This document shows, piece after piece, positions 30,776 to 41,242 of a stretch of 64,000 bases of DNA. The notes beneath the pieces were generated by a model. That model was not told where the DNA came from and ran no database searches. It worked only from the letters and a program-made list of their open reading frames with translations. Origin of the DNA: Lumbricus rubellus (taxonomy: Eukaryota > Annelida > Clitellata > Crassiclitellata > Lumbricidae); assembly GCA_945859605.1 (NCBI GenBank), contig OX243822.1, forward strand, positions 26,667,685-26,731,684. The letters are read 5' to 3'. The position numbers and the translations under genes were made by a program. Numbering within the stretch: position 1 is the stretch's first letter; the number at the start of each line of letters is the position of its first letter.

Positions 30776-31089
30776 TATAATGAGTACACTGTTCGTACAC
30801 TGTAACAGTTGGATGTCCATTGGATAAAATCTGGAAGAGCAAATCCATGCATCTACAAACAAAATTAAAAGCACTGAGAACCTGCGCGAGAAATATATCC
30901 GGCCAAAAAGTTGACGACCTGTGTTTGCCCGAAAAAATCAGACTTTCCCGAAAGATGGGGGTATTTACCCCCCCCCCCCCCGGACCACCGCCTCGTACGC
31001 CTATATGACTGTCCTCACCTATAACCTCTACTCGTTTTTCACGGGTGATGATACTAAGTTTCGTTTAGGATTAACAGCAAACGAATGAA

Positions 31090-31145
31090 TATCATCATCA
31101 TCAGCATCATTCATCATCGCCATCATCATCATCATCATCATCGGT
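31090..31145. repeat. (ATC)n microsatellite
   Basis: ATCATCATCAGCATCATTC..ATCATCATCATC run. Confidence 0.85.
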
Positions 31146-31249
31146 TCATGACGCCTGCAACCAGTTGGCGGTGATGGGTATATATAAATGATAAGCCTAT
31201 TCATTGAATTCGTTCATTTGTCAAGTCAGTATATTATTTTACTAAATCC

Positions 31250-31734
31250 CAGCGTTGCCACTCTAAAAAATGAAAAAACCCAAGTTGGACGGTCGAAAAA
31301 ACCCAAGAAAACCCAAGTTGCCCAAATCTTCGAAAATGTCCACAATTTCCCGTCCGAAAATTCTTATGACCTCTTTTTTAGTCATCCGGGCCAAAAATCT
31401 TTCAATTTTCCCGTCCGAAAATTCTTCTTACGACTTTTTTTAGTCATCCGGGCCCACAAATCTTTCAATTTTTCCGTACGAAAATTCTTTTTTTAGTCAT
31501 CCTGTCCAAATTTATAAAAAAAAGTCCACAATTTTCCGATTTTTCAAAAAAAAAACAAGCAAAAAACCCAAGTTCTTCACGAAAAAACCCAAGTTCGGAT
31601 CGAAAAACCCAAGATTTCTTGGTCGAAAAAAACCCAAGCAAAAAACCCAAGTTCTTCCTGAAAAAACCCCATTTCCCAAGTTCGGATTGAAAAACCCAAG
31701 ATCTTGTGAAAAAACCCAAGGAGTGGCAACGCTG
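31250..31734. mobile_element. hAT-like non-autonomous element (GTTGCCACTC family)
   Basis: Ends CAGCGTTGCCACTC and GAGTGGCAACGCTG, perfect inverted repeats, with perfect 8-bp duplications CTAAATCC (31242-31249 and 31735-31742). The interior repeats AAAAAACCCAAG and contains two CTTTTTTTAGTCATCCGGGCC modules. No coding frame. Confidence 0.9.
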
Positions 31735-31742
31735 CTAAATCC

Positions 31743-32627
31743 TCATTTATATATTTTATATCCAGGGTAGTCTTGGTATGCCTTCGTTTTTCTTCACATC
31801 TTGAGGCCATTGAGAGGAATTCAGTCAATTAGCATTCTCTCTCTCTGCTTGTTCAAACAGTCGTTCAACAACTTGTCTAACAGAGTTAATTGCTTCGACA
31901 CTTAATGTTGTCTTTATGTAATCCGTTTCCTGTTTCCTGTGCTCTTGACAATCCTACCATCAACTCACTTCTGCAGTAAGAATTCTCCTCTCATCCTGTT
32001 TTCACATTGCCTAGCATTCTGATATGTCTACAATGAAACATCCCTCATAATTATATAGACTTTAGTTCTAACTGCAGACTGCAATCGTAAACTATAATTA
32101 TAAATGGAAAAGTAGGTCTACGTGAGATTTTTTAGTTAAAACGCTTGGGAAGTTGGGGGCCCTTTGAACCTGGGGGCCCGTGGACATTGTCCAACCACGT
32201 TATAATTATGGTTGTTACGCCACTGCATACATTTATATAGCGCCTTTTCCAGTGCATACCAAACAGAGACGCTCCCAGTGCATCGTGAGACGAAGAAAGA
32301 TGCAGAGACATAGAGAGATTCTGGCCTGGTTTAATATCGCCCTTTTTATGTCCGTTGCTTGCTTATCTCGCTCTTGTTTATAGGCATGCAGAGCAAAGGC
32401 CGCAACTTGGACCCTCGCTCGATCTCTCTCTCCACATGCAGACGACCCCGTCAAGCACCCTGAACCATCGGCGCCAACACACACAATCTATTCGTCGCTG
32501 TGGGGCGCCACGTGCACGGCGCGTGGATTTCTTTTTTTGTACCAGATGGACTAGAAACCTTGATGCCCCTCTGCAAGCGTTTGAAATTGGTCATTTGTGA
32601 TGATTTGGCTTAATCTTGGTTTGTAAG
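31743..32627. other. no gene recognised
   Basis: Mixed-composition DNA. A TTTATATAGCGCC and GACGCTCCCAGTGCA pair at 32230-32283 is an inverted SINE/LINE-tail remnant. Frames here are short and without recognisable domains. Confidence 0.4.
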
Positions 32628-32793
32628 CATGGGCGGAGTTTATCAGGGACTAGGGGGGGGGGCTAAGCCCCCAAGAAGGTCCAGATTCAACTTTTTTACC
32701 ATGAAAATGGTATCTTTTTTTGGGTTTAGCCCCCCTAAGAAAGCCCAGACTCGGTTTAGCCCCCCTAAGAACGGAAACCAAACTCCGCCCATG
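32628..32793. mobile_element. hAT-like non-autonomous element (CATGGGCGGAGTTT family), short copy
   Basis: Ends CATGGGCGGAGTTT and AAACTCCGCCCATG, perfect 14-bp inverted repeats, with perfect 8-bp duplications TTTGTAAG. Interior of GGGGGGCTAAGCCCCC palindromes. Same terminal family as the 2.4-kb element at 42457. Confidence 0.9.
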
Positions 32794-32825
32794 TTTGTAA
32801 GTAAGTAATCTTTTAGTATTTGTAT

Positions 32826-32970
32826 GTGCAATTGTTATAGCGCCCCTTTAAGCTCTCTTTCTAGTTCTACTCAGAGGCGCTCCCGAATGCAGAGCGGACA
32901 CTGCATAGGAGTTTCACGCCGAAGCGCTGAGTAATTGCGAGTGTGGGACTTGCTCAAGGTCCGTGTGGAT
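32826..32970 (-). mobile_element. SINE body/tail fragment
   Basis: Inverted: TTGTTATAGCGCCCCTTTAA..CTCAGAGGCGCTCCCGAATG, GTTTCACGCCGAAGCGCTGA and GGACTTGCTCAAGG. Head missing. Confidence 0.8.
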
Positions 32971-33447
32971 ACAATACCAATGCATAAAGGCTATATATTT
33001 AAGAACGTTTTACCCTTTGTGTGTATGTAGCCTATGCCTGTCGCACAATGGCTCTGTGAAACAGCAGATTTTCGGTTGATCAGAATTTTTTTAATCATTC
33101 CTATGCAAATTTGTAGGTCATCTCGACTATAATAATAGTCATCTCTCAATTCAATTTAAAACCCGAGATATGAAAATTTTAAATTTCTATACGGTAGTTA
33201 TAGCGCCTATATACATATTTAAGAAGCGATTTCCCCTTTGCATATTAACTATTGCGTCGCCATTGCTCAGCAGACGACAGTTCGCATGACGTCGTATCTT
33301 GACGTCATTCTCGCCTCTCGCAATATTAACTAAGTTATTCATAGGCGCTCTCAGTGCAGAAACCACAGAGAAAGTAGGCCTAGAATGTGGATGTGTGCAT
33401 GTTTGTTCAGATGTTGATTTATATGTAATTAGGGTATGCACTGCACT

Positions 33448-33888
33448 CATGGGCGCCCGCAGAAAATTTTGCAGGAGGGGGCAAAAATTTTACGGTGGTC
33501 ACGGTTGCATTTTTCAGTGACAAGAGCATGAAAATACAGCGCTGGAAATTAAAAACACGGGTATTTTTTCAAAGAGGTTTCTTAATGCAAATTTCTCAGT
33601 TTCATTTTGCGTATTATTGTTAATATGAATAGTTTCCTAAGTGCTAAAATTTGTTAAAAATCCAAAAGTAGATGTTAAAAAGTAGGTCCATGAAGGCCAC
33701 TATATATATTTATTTCTATAGAGATTTCTAAACATAAATTTATGACTTTCACTGTGTGTATAATTGGTATCATTAGTGTTTTAATGCGAAGAAATTTGTT
33801 AGAAACTCAAAAGTAGTAGTTAGAAAAATAATTGTCACTTTCCAGGGGGGGCAAGTGCCCCCCTTGCCTCTATGTGCGGGCGCCCATG
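33448..33888. mobile_element. hAT-like non-autonomous element (GGGCGCCCGCA family)
   Basis: Ends CATGGGCGCCCGCA and TGCGGGCGCCCATG, perfect inverted repeats, with perfect 8-bp duplications ACTGCACT. The interior has GGGGGGGCAAGTGCCCCCC. No coding frame. Confidence 0.9.
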
Positions 33889-33949
33889 ACTGCACTGGAG
33901 AATATACTATTTACTATTTGAACCAAAGAAAAACTGCCTCCTCTGCATG

Positions 33950-34131
33950 CCTCACCTTGTCTCGTTGAAATTTTCCAAATTTCATCGCCAAAAATTTATG
34001 ACGACCTTTTTTAGTCATTTGGTTCATTTTGGGGGGAGGGGAGGGGCTAATCATGGAACTATTTGGCTTTTATATGGGGAAAAACGGATAACCTTTTGGG
34101 GCTTAGCCCCCAGCCTTAGTCCCCTAGCGTA
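33950..34131. mobile_element. fragment of the CTTTTTTAGTCAT/GGGGCTTAGCCCC element group
   Basis: Contains CGCCAAAAATTTATGACGAC, CTTTTTTAGTCATTTGG, and GGGGCTTAGCCCC near its right side, the interior of the hAT-like group, but no terminal inverted repeat pair. The 3.2-kb element at 34132 starts right after it, probably inserted into it. Confidence 0.5.
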
Positions 34132-37100
34132 CAGTGGCGGCGCCAGGAATTCAGGTTTGGGGGGGCTGAAGCCCCAAGGCAGAAAAAAATGTTTTTTTTA
34201 CCAAACGCCGAAAGCGCGAAGCTTTGAGTGCCGAAGGCACGAAGCCCATACCGACTAGGGGGTCTGGGGGAGCGTTGTAAGCTCCCCCAGCGGGGTCTGG
34301 GGCGGAGCCCCACCCGCCAACGCATTTTTTAGGTTTGTTGACCTCAACTGGAGCCATTTTAGGCTCTTTTTGCCAGCTATTTACGAACGATAAAATCATG
34401 AAACCTTCAACAAGAACTCAATTTGAAGTGTCGCCGACTACCAGTATTATAATAAGAATGCACGGGTTTTTAAAGAAATTTATTGAACTGCACAACTTCC
34501 TCCAGCCTCCAAGGCCGTAGCCAGGATTTGATTTCATTAGTGCTTCTTCGGCGGAGAATTTCTGACGACTTTTTAGTCGTCAAGATGTCTGAAAACACCT
34601 TTTTTAGTCGTAATAATGTATGAAGACACCTTTGATTAGGTGTCAAAATTTCTGAAGAAATCTTTTTTTATTTGTCAAAATTTTTGATGGCACCTTACTT
34701 TAGTTTTCAAAATATTTGAAGACTTTTTTTTGTCGAAATTTCTGCAGACACCATTTTTAGCTGTTAAAAATTCTGAAGACATAATTTTAGTCGTCCAATT
34801 TTGTTTAAAACACCTTTTCGGGCGTCTAAGGACATTATTTTGATTCCAATGTTATCAGCGATTTTTGGGTGTCTAAGGATATCATTTTGATTCCAGTATT
34901 ACCAATGATTTTCGGGTGTCTAAGAACATCATTTAGATTATACTGTTATCAACGATTTTCGGGTGTCTAAGGACATTATTTTGATTCCAATGTTATCAAC
35001 GATTTTTGGGTGTCTAAGGATATCATTTTGATTCCAGTATTACCAATGATTTTCGTGTGTCTAAGAACATCATTTTGATTATACTGTTATCAACGATTTT
35101 CGGGTGTCTAAAAACATCTTTTTGATTGCAGTATTATCAACGATTTTCGGGTGTTTAAAGATATCATTTTGATGCCAGTATTACCAACGAGTTTCGGGTG
35201 TCTAAGAACATCGTTTTGATTCTAGTGCAGACAAAAATATTCGGGTGTCTAAGGATATCATTTTAACTTAAGTGTTACCAACGATTTTCGGGTGTCTAAG
35301 GACATCATTTTGATTGTATCTGTTATCAACGATTTTTGAGTGTCTAAGAACATCACTTTGATTATAGTTTTATCAACGATTTTCGGGTGTCTAAGGACAT
35401 TATTTTGATTCCAATGTTATCAACGATTTTTGGGTGTCTAAGGATATCATTCTGATTCCAGTATTACCAATGATTTTCGGGTGTCTAAGAACATCATTTT
35501 GATTATACTGTTATCAACGATTTTCGGGTGTCTAAAAACATCTTTTTGTTTGCATTACTTTCAACAATTTTCGGGTGTCTAAAGATATCATTTTGATTTC
35601 AGTAATTCAAACGAGTTTCGGGTGTCTAAGAACATCGTTTTGATTCCAGTGCAGACAACAATTTTTGGGTGTCTAAGGATATCATTTTAACTTAAGTGTT
35701 ACCAACAATTTTTGGGTGTCTAAGAACATCACTTTGATTATAGTGTTATCAGCGATTTTCGGGTGTCTAAGGACATTTTTTGATTCCATTGCTATAAACG
35801 ATTTTCGGGTGTCTAAGGATATCATTTTGATTCCAGTATTACCCCAACGATTTTCGGGTGTCTAAAAAAAATTTTGATTATACTGTTATCAACCATTTTT
35901 GGGTGTCTAAAAACATCGTTTTGATTCCAGTGTTATCAACGATTTTCGGGTGTCTAAGGATATTATTTTGATTCCAGTATTACCAACGAGTTTCGGTTGT
36001 CTAAGAACATCATTTTTATTCCAGTGTTATCAACGATTTTCGAATGTCTAAGGATATCAATTTGATTTCAGTGCTACGAACGATTTTCGGTTGTCTAAGG
36101 ACTTTATTTTGATCCCAGTGTTATCAACGGATTTCGGGTGTTTATTGTTTACGGATATCATTTTGATTTCAGTGTTGCAATCGATTGTCGGGTGTCTAAG
36201 GACTTTATTTTGATTCTAGTGTTATCTGCAATTTTCGGGTGTCTAAGGATATTATTTTGATTTAGTGTTCCCAACGATTCTCCGGTGGGTAAGGTCATAA
36301 TTTTGATTCTGGTGTTATCAACGACCTGCTGTTTTGAAGTTAACTTGACTATTATTATAATGGAGATCCGCGGAACATTGATTTAGCCCCCCCCTCCCGA
36401 GCTGAGACCAAACTCCACCCATGAGTCTGCAAATAAAGCGAGTCACAACTACAGTGTACACGTATAGGCTGTAGGCCAGAGCTGAAAGTGAGCCGGGTCT
36501 GTCAGGGTCTGCGAACCGGCATTGATTTTCTTGACCTGCTGGTGCCGGATATCAGCCGAGAAGCAAGACAGTCTTAACAATTTGTGGGCAAACAACTAAA
36601 AACAACAGGTCATCGAGCAAAAGAAATAGGTAAAAATGGTATGATTTAAAAAATTTATGGGCAAAAATTAATGACCTAAAAAGGTCGACAGGTACCAAAA
36701 ATGGGAGAAATTTCTACCATTCTGGGCGAATAACCAAACAAGATTTCTGAAAATTTTCGGCTCAAAGTCAGACCAGGCAACTTTCCAAACCACTTTCAGC
36801 CCCGGGCTAGGCCTACCGGTAGAATTCAGGTTTTCTAGAATATCAAAGCCTATGATAATACAGTAGGCCTACTTACCATATTGGCAGGAAATCAACTTCG
36901 TAAATGTTCTGCTTCAGAACCCTTTTCAGAGAATCTCTTGCTGCCTTGGGCCCCGCACACCCTAGGACCGGGTTTGACCACAAACTTGGGGACCGTTACC
37001 AAGCCCCAAAAGTCTCACCATGAGTGCTGCTGCTAATTGAAAACCCCATTTCGCATGTGATTGTATAAGACTACAGGTGTAGCCCCTCAGCCGGCCGGCG

Positions 37101-37366
37101 GGCTACATAATATATTATGGCATACAGTCATAACCTCATGACGGGTCGGGGGGGGGGGGGATATTTGGCAAAATATTATATGTGGTGGATTCTATTAGGA
37201 TAAGCCCTCTACGCTCTGATTAGTGATTACATAGTTGATTTCTTTGCCGTTGGTCACTGTCTAGCTTTCTTATTCGAAGTTAGCAGTTGTAGAGATTTTC
37301 CTCGTTTTGTTTTGGGGGGGCTGAGCCGCCGATAGGGGGGCTTAGCCCCCCCTGGCGCCGCCACTG
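34132..37366. mobile_element. 3.2-kb hAT-like element carrying a satellite array
   Basis: Ends CAGTGGCGGCGCCAGG and CCTGGCGCCGCCACTG, perfect 16-bp inverted repeats, with perfect 8-bp duplications CTAGCGTA (34124-34131 and 37367-37374). No transposase frame. The interior holds a 34560-34800 block of GACGACTTTTTAGTCGTC-like repeats, a 1.5-kb array of about 47-bp units, and parts of other elements (CAAGGCCGTAGCCAGG at 34512; AAACTCCACCCATG at 36408), so it has absorbed older insertions. Confidence 0.9.
34815..36325. repeat. 47-bp satellite array (about 32 copies)
   Basis: Unit built from TTTTCGGGTGTCTAAGGACA and TCATTTTGATTCCAGTGTTA then TCAACGA. Copies differ by substitutions and small indels. 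A higher-order pattern is visible: near 34840-35110 and 35380-35530 the same series of variant units recurs, so multi-unit duplication took place. Entirely inside the element 34132-37366. Confidence 0.9.
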
Positions 37367-37379
37367 CTAGCGTACACCC

Positions 37380-37735
37380 TTGATTACAGCCCTGATATTG
37401 GGAAATTTGGGATGGAAGGATGGATCCAGATTTGGCGAGGGCTTATGACGACAGAGGCCGTTGCCCTCAAAAAGTTTGTTTTGCATGGGCTAATACAGCT
37501 CTTAGAAATTCTGGATATTTGGGATCGTATTGTCAGTTCCCGTCCATATGCTAGTAAACAGCAGTCCACAGAGACATGCGCTGCAGCTATACCATCCGAT
37601 GTAGGCCTATGTGGTTGTTGTGGTTTGTTGCTGGTCGTCTGCTCAACAAGAACAGACCAAACGAACGAGAAGCATCAGAGAGAGAAACGGATCATTGTAG
37701 AATTTCACGAATAAAGATAATTTTTGTTTATAAAT
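37380..37735. repeat. dispersed repeat GACGACAGAGGCCGTTGCC
   Basis: GGATGGATCCAGATTTGGCG..GACAGAGGCCGTTGCC recurs at 57305-57370 (GGATGGATCCAGAGTTTAACG), and looser forms at 55590, 46975 and 59325. Ends are not defined. A plus frame of 100 residues crosses it without recognisable domains. Confidence 0.5.
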
Positions 37736-38127
37736 TATGATTTACGAAATTGTTTCTAGGCAAGTTTTAGCCAGTACGTGTTCTCGAACGTGACGTTGAA
37801 AAACAGCGTAGATTAAATCTTCTGACTTCTCCGTCTTTCCTTCTTTCTGTCTGCTTTTGGTAGTAAACAGCCTTGGACCTCCATTCGGAGGCCTTTATCT
37901 GAATAGGCACAAGCCCTCTGAAACAGCAAAGTGCTCGTAAATAAGCTGGTGCCCTGGTGAACTTAGACCTATACTCTTAGACTGAAGAGTGCTGCTACTT
38001 TATGCACACCAACGACCGATTTAATGGTTCCAGATTATATAGGCCTAATTAGCCTACATGTATATCGACCACCTCTGACCAGTCTGAGAATTATTGTAGA
38101 AAAATAACTGTGAGCCAGACGTTGATT

Positions 38128-38173
38128 TTCATTCATTCATTCATTCATTCATTCATTCATTCATTCATTCATT
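38128..38173. repeat. (CATT)n microsatellite
   Basis: Eleven or so CATT units about 200 bp upstream of the GDF8/11 start codon, followed by a GGTTTATAAAGCGACCATTC tail-like remnant. Confidence 0.9.
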
Positions 38174-38372
38174 ACGAGGGTTTATAAAGCGACCATTCAA
38201 GGTTATGGCACTACTTGGGAGCGCTCTCGACCCATCGTCGACTAAATCGTGTCTTTGTGGCGTTTCACTTGCAGAATGACATCGCCAGCAGCTGCTTCCA
38301 AGTGTCAGATATCGTTGAGACCAATAACTTAACGTCATCAGTTTCTTTGAGTAAGGACTATAATAAGTAAAA

Positions 38373-38859
38373 ATGGGGTTTCACGGCATCCACTTTACCT
38401 TACCCCATTTCGGGGTTTTATTAGCGGCCCTCTTGTGCTCCACGGTTGTTAGCAGCCAGCGCAACGCCCATGACAACAACAGCGTCAACGTCTCTAACCC
38501 TATCACTTCGAGTGTGCCTTTCCGGGGCCGTCCGACGACCCCTGCACCAGCCTCCCAGGGCCCCCACTATGACGCCGCCACCCCGACCTTGAACTGTACG
38601 CAGTGCACTGGTCGAGACCTCAAACGCAGCTACCGACTGGAGTCGATAAAGACGGACATCTTGCGGAAGTTGAGGCTGAGTGCTCCACCGAATACGACTG
38701 GAAAACGTTTTCCCAATGTTCCACTGTTGAATCGGATGATCGATCAACTGAGTATCGATGAGTCGGCGACTGATTCGACCTGCGATCGACCGGTTGCGGG
38801 ATCGGATCCAGACGAAGATAGGATGACGACGATGAGGGTGATTCAGTTCAGCAAACCAG
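38373..38859 (+). CDS. GDF8/11 exon 1: signal peptide and N-terminal propeptide
   Basis: Starts [21 protein letters not shown] low-complexity Thr/Pro/Ser linker precedes the conserved inhibitory helix region ([17 protein letters not shown]). Donor GTGAGC after FSKP. Potential N-glycosylation sites NVS, NCT and NTT. The tolloid-cleavage Asp region ([12 protein letters not shown]) lacks the Arg-Asp pair of vertebrate myostatin. Confidence 0.93.
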
Positions 38860-41178
38860 GTGAGCAGGAGCAGAAAGAGGTGGGGGAGGCAGGGCTGTTT
38901 TAAATAAATTTTTAGAACTGCACAACCCTTTCTTTCATTGCCCATCATCTATGTTAAATTACTTCCAATCGCAGGACAATGACCTTTTTGGTAGTTTTAA
39001 CTGTACATAAGTGCTTCTATACAACTGCACAAATCCATTTAGAACTGCACATTTTGTGTACAGCTGCACGTTAAAAAAGCCTTGGAAGGAGGAGGATCTG
39101 CAACGCTTTTGCAGGTTTTGCAGTGCAATACCATATGCATAACCACTTAATTAAGTAGATATTATAGCACAGCAGGGCTTTTTAACGTGCAGTTGTGCAC
39201 AAATGTGCAGTTCTAAATGGATTTGTGCAGTTGTTAGAAGCACTTCTGTACAGTTGAAACTAGGGGAAAGGCCATTGCCCTCCGCTTGGAAGTAATTTAC
39301 CATGGAGGATGGGAAAGGAAAGAAGTGTTATGCAGTTCTAAAAACTCCTTTAATTAAAACAGTCCTGTAGCACAGCACACAAGGTAGCCTATACCACACC
39401 AAAACACAATTGTTCAGAACACCATAGCCTGTTTCATGACATAGGCCTAATGCACAAAAGAATACCATATTATACTAAAACACCAAAAACTATCGTATAC
39501 CATGCATGTCACTCCATGACATGCCGTACCACTGCATACCATGTCACACGACAAAATACAATATCATAAACACCATACCGCACCTTCGCTAGAGTAATCC
39601 AACTTTCTAACCCACCAAATTCTATCCTGCCACCATAATTATGCTCCCACCTCACCCTACCCTAAACGAACTTTCTGCAATATGTAGGGCTTGTAGGCCT
39701 ATCCCATTAGCATACCATAACTCAAAATAATCAATTCAATGTTACCTTTCCGCATAATAATTTATCAGAGGTGCACCCGGAAAAGTCGGATGTGTCTATT
39801 TGCGGGACTTTTGGGGTGAGGTGGGTGGGAGGGGTACCGTGCAATGTACCGCACAATCAATGTCAATCATGTACGGTCGGAAAATATACAAAATCTGTTT
39901 GTTTAAGTTCGAAAGTTAGTTATTTCTACGGAATTTAAATCCGTAAAGCACCTAAAATGTCCCCAATATCAAGGCCGTAGACAGGGGGTGTTTGGGGTGT
40001 TTGAACACCCCCCGAAATGGAAAATGCTGAAAAAATCTATTGCATTGTCTAGTTCGTGATGCAAAAACCATGATATAAAGATACGAAAACACCCCCCGAA
40101 ATGAAATAATAGATTGAATTTGATCTGAAAAAACGGAAGTTGAGGACTAAAAAAATTTTTTAAGTCGTCAGAAATTTTGACCTTTAAAAATGGAATTTTT
40201 CCCGGAAATTCAGCCTCCCCAAAACTGAAATCCTGGCCACTGAAAACACCCCCCTGAAATAAAATCCTGGCTACGGCCTTGCCCAATATACCTTGGCAGC
40301 TTATACCCACCCAATTCAACCACACCATATTCCATCTCCCCACTGCAGCCTTCACAACACTGACCCATCTTCCTACCTAGGCTACATGTATATATATCAA
40401 TATTATTATGCCATTATAAATAATACAGGTCCTACTCTAAACCAACTACTACCCTATAATTGTGTACGCTACCCTCCTTAATCCGTCTGCTCTTTATGTC
40501 GTGCAGTCGAAGCGCAGGTACCGCCGGCGCCTCTGCACGCTTCCGGTTTTATCTACTTCCGGTTACCGTCAGCCGACATCCGCCAATCGTCGCAGGTCGT
40601 TCGCGCCAACCTCGGTCTCTACATCCGGTCCATCGTCAACATCACTTCCGCCACCCATTCATCATCCTCCTCCGCACCCTCCTTCGTACCCAACTCTATG
40701 TTTAGGAACCCCCGGTATACGTGGATCCTCGTCTACCGGTTGGGCGAACCACAGCGGGTTGGGTCCTCGGGGGCGGTAACGCAGGAACGTGTCCTCTTTC
40801 GCAAGAAGAAGGTGCAGCTGACTGCGGCTGACACCGGGCAGTGGTACCACTTCGACCTGAACGTGACGGTGCAGAGGTGGATCGAGAGTCCCGATCAGAA
40901 CCACGGGATCCTCGTTCACATTTCGGATGGACGAGGTGAACCTCTGGCTGTCACTACACCACGAAACGACGTCGAAGAATCGCACGTGAGTTCTAATTAT
41001 ATAGATACTAATCTGATCTGATCTGATATCTGATCTGTCTGTATGTATGTCTGTCTATCTATCTATCTATATATCTGTCTATCTGTCTATCTTTCTATAT
41101 ATCTGTCTATCTGTCTGTCTTTCTATATATCTGTCTATCTGTCTGTCTTTCTATATATCTGTCTATCTGTCTGTCTAT

Positions 41179-41242
<64 letters not shown>

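Noticed and set aside
34815..36325. CRISPR-like appearance of the 47-bp array
   Set aside because: The units are contiguous diverged repeats with no unique spacers, and the genome is eukaryotic with spliced genes; it is satellite DNA inside a transposon.
38421..38948. 175-residue minus-strand frame opposite GDF8/11 exon 1
   Set aside because: Antisense shadow of a GC-rich coding exon; the plus frame has a signal peptide, myostatin-like propeptide and a proper donor.
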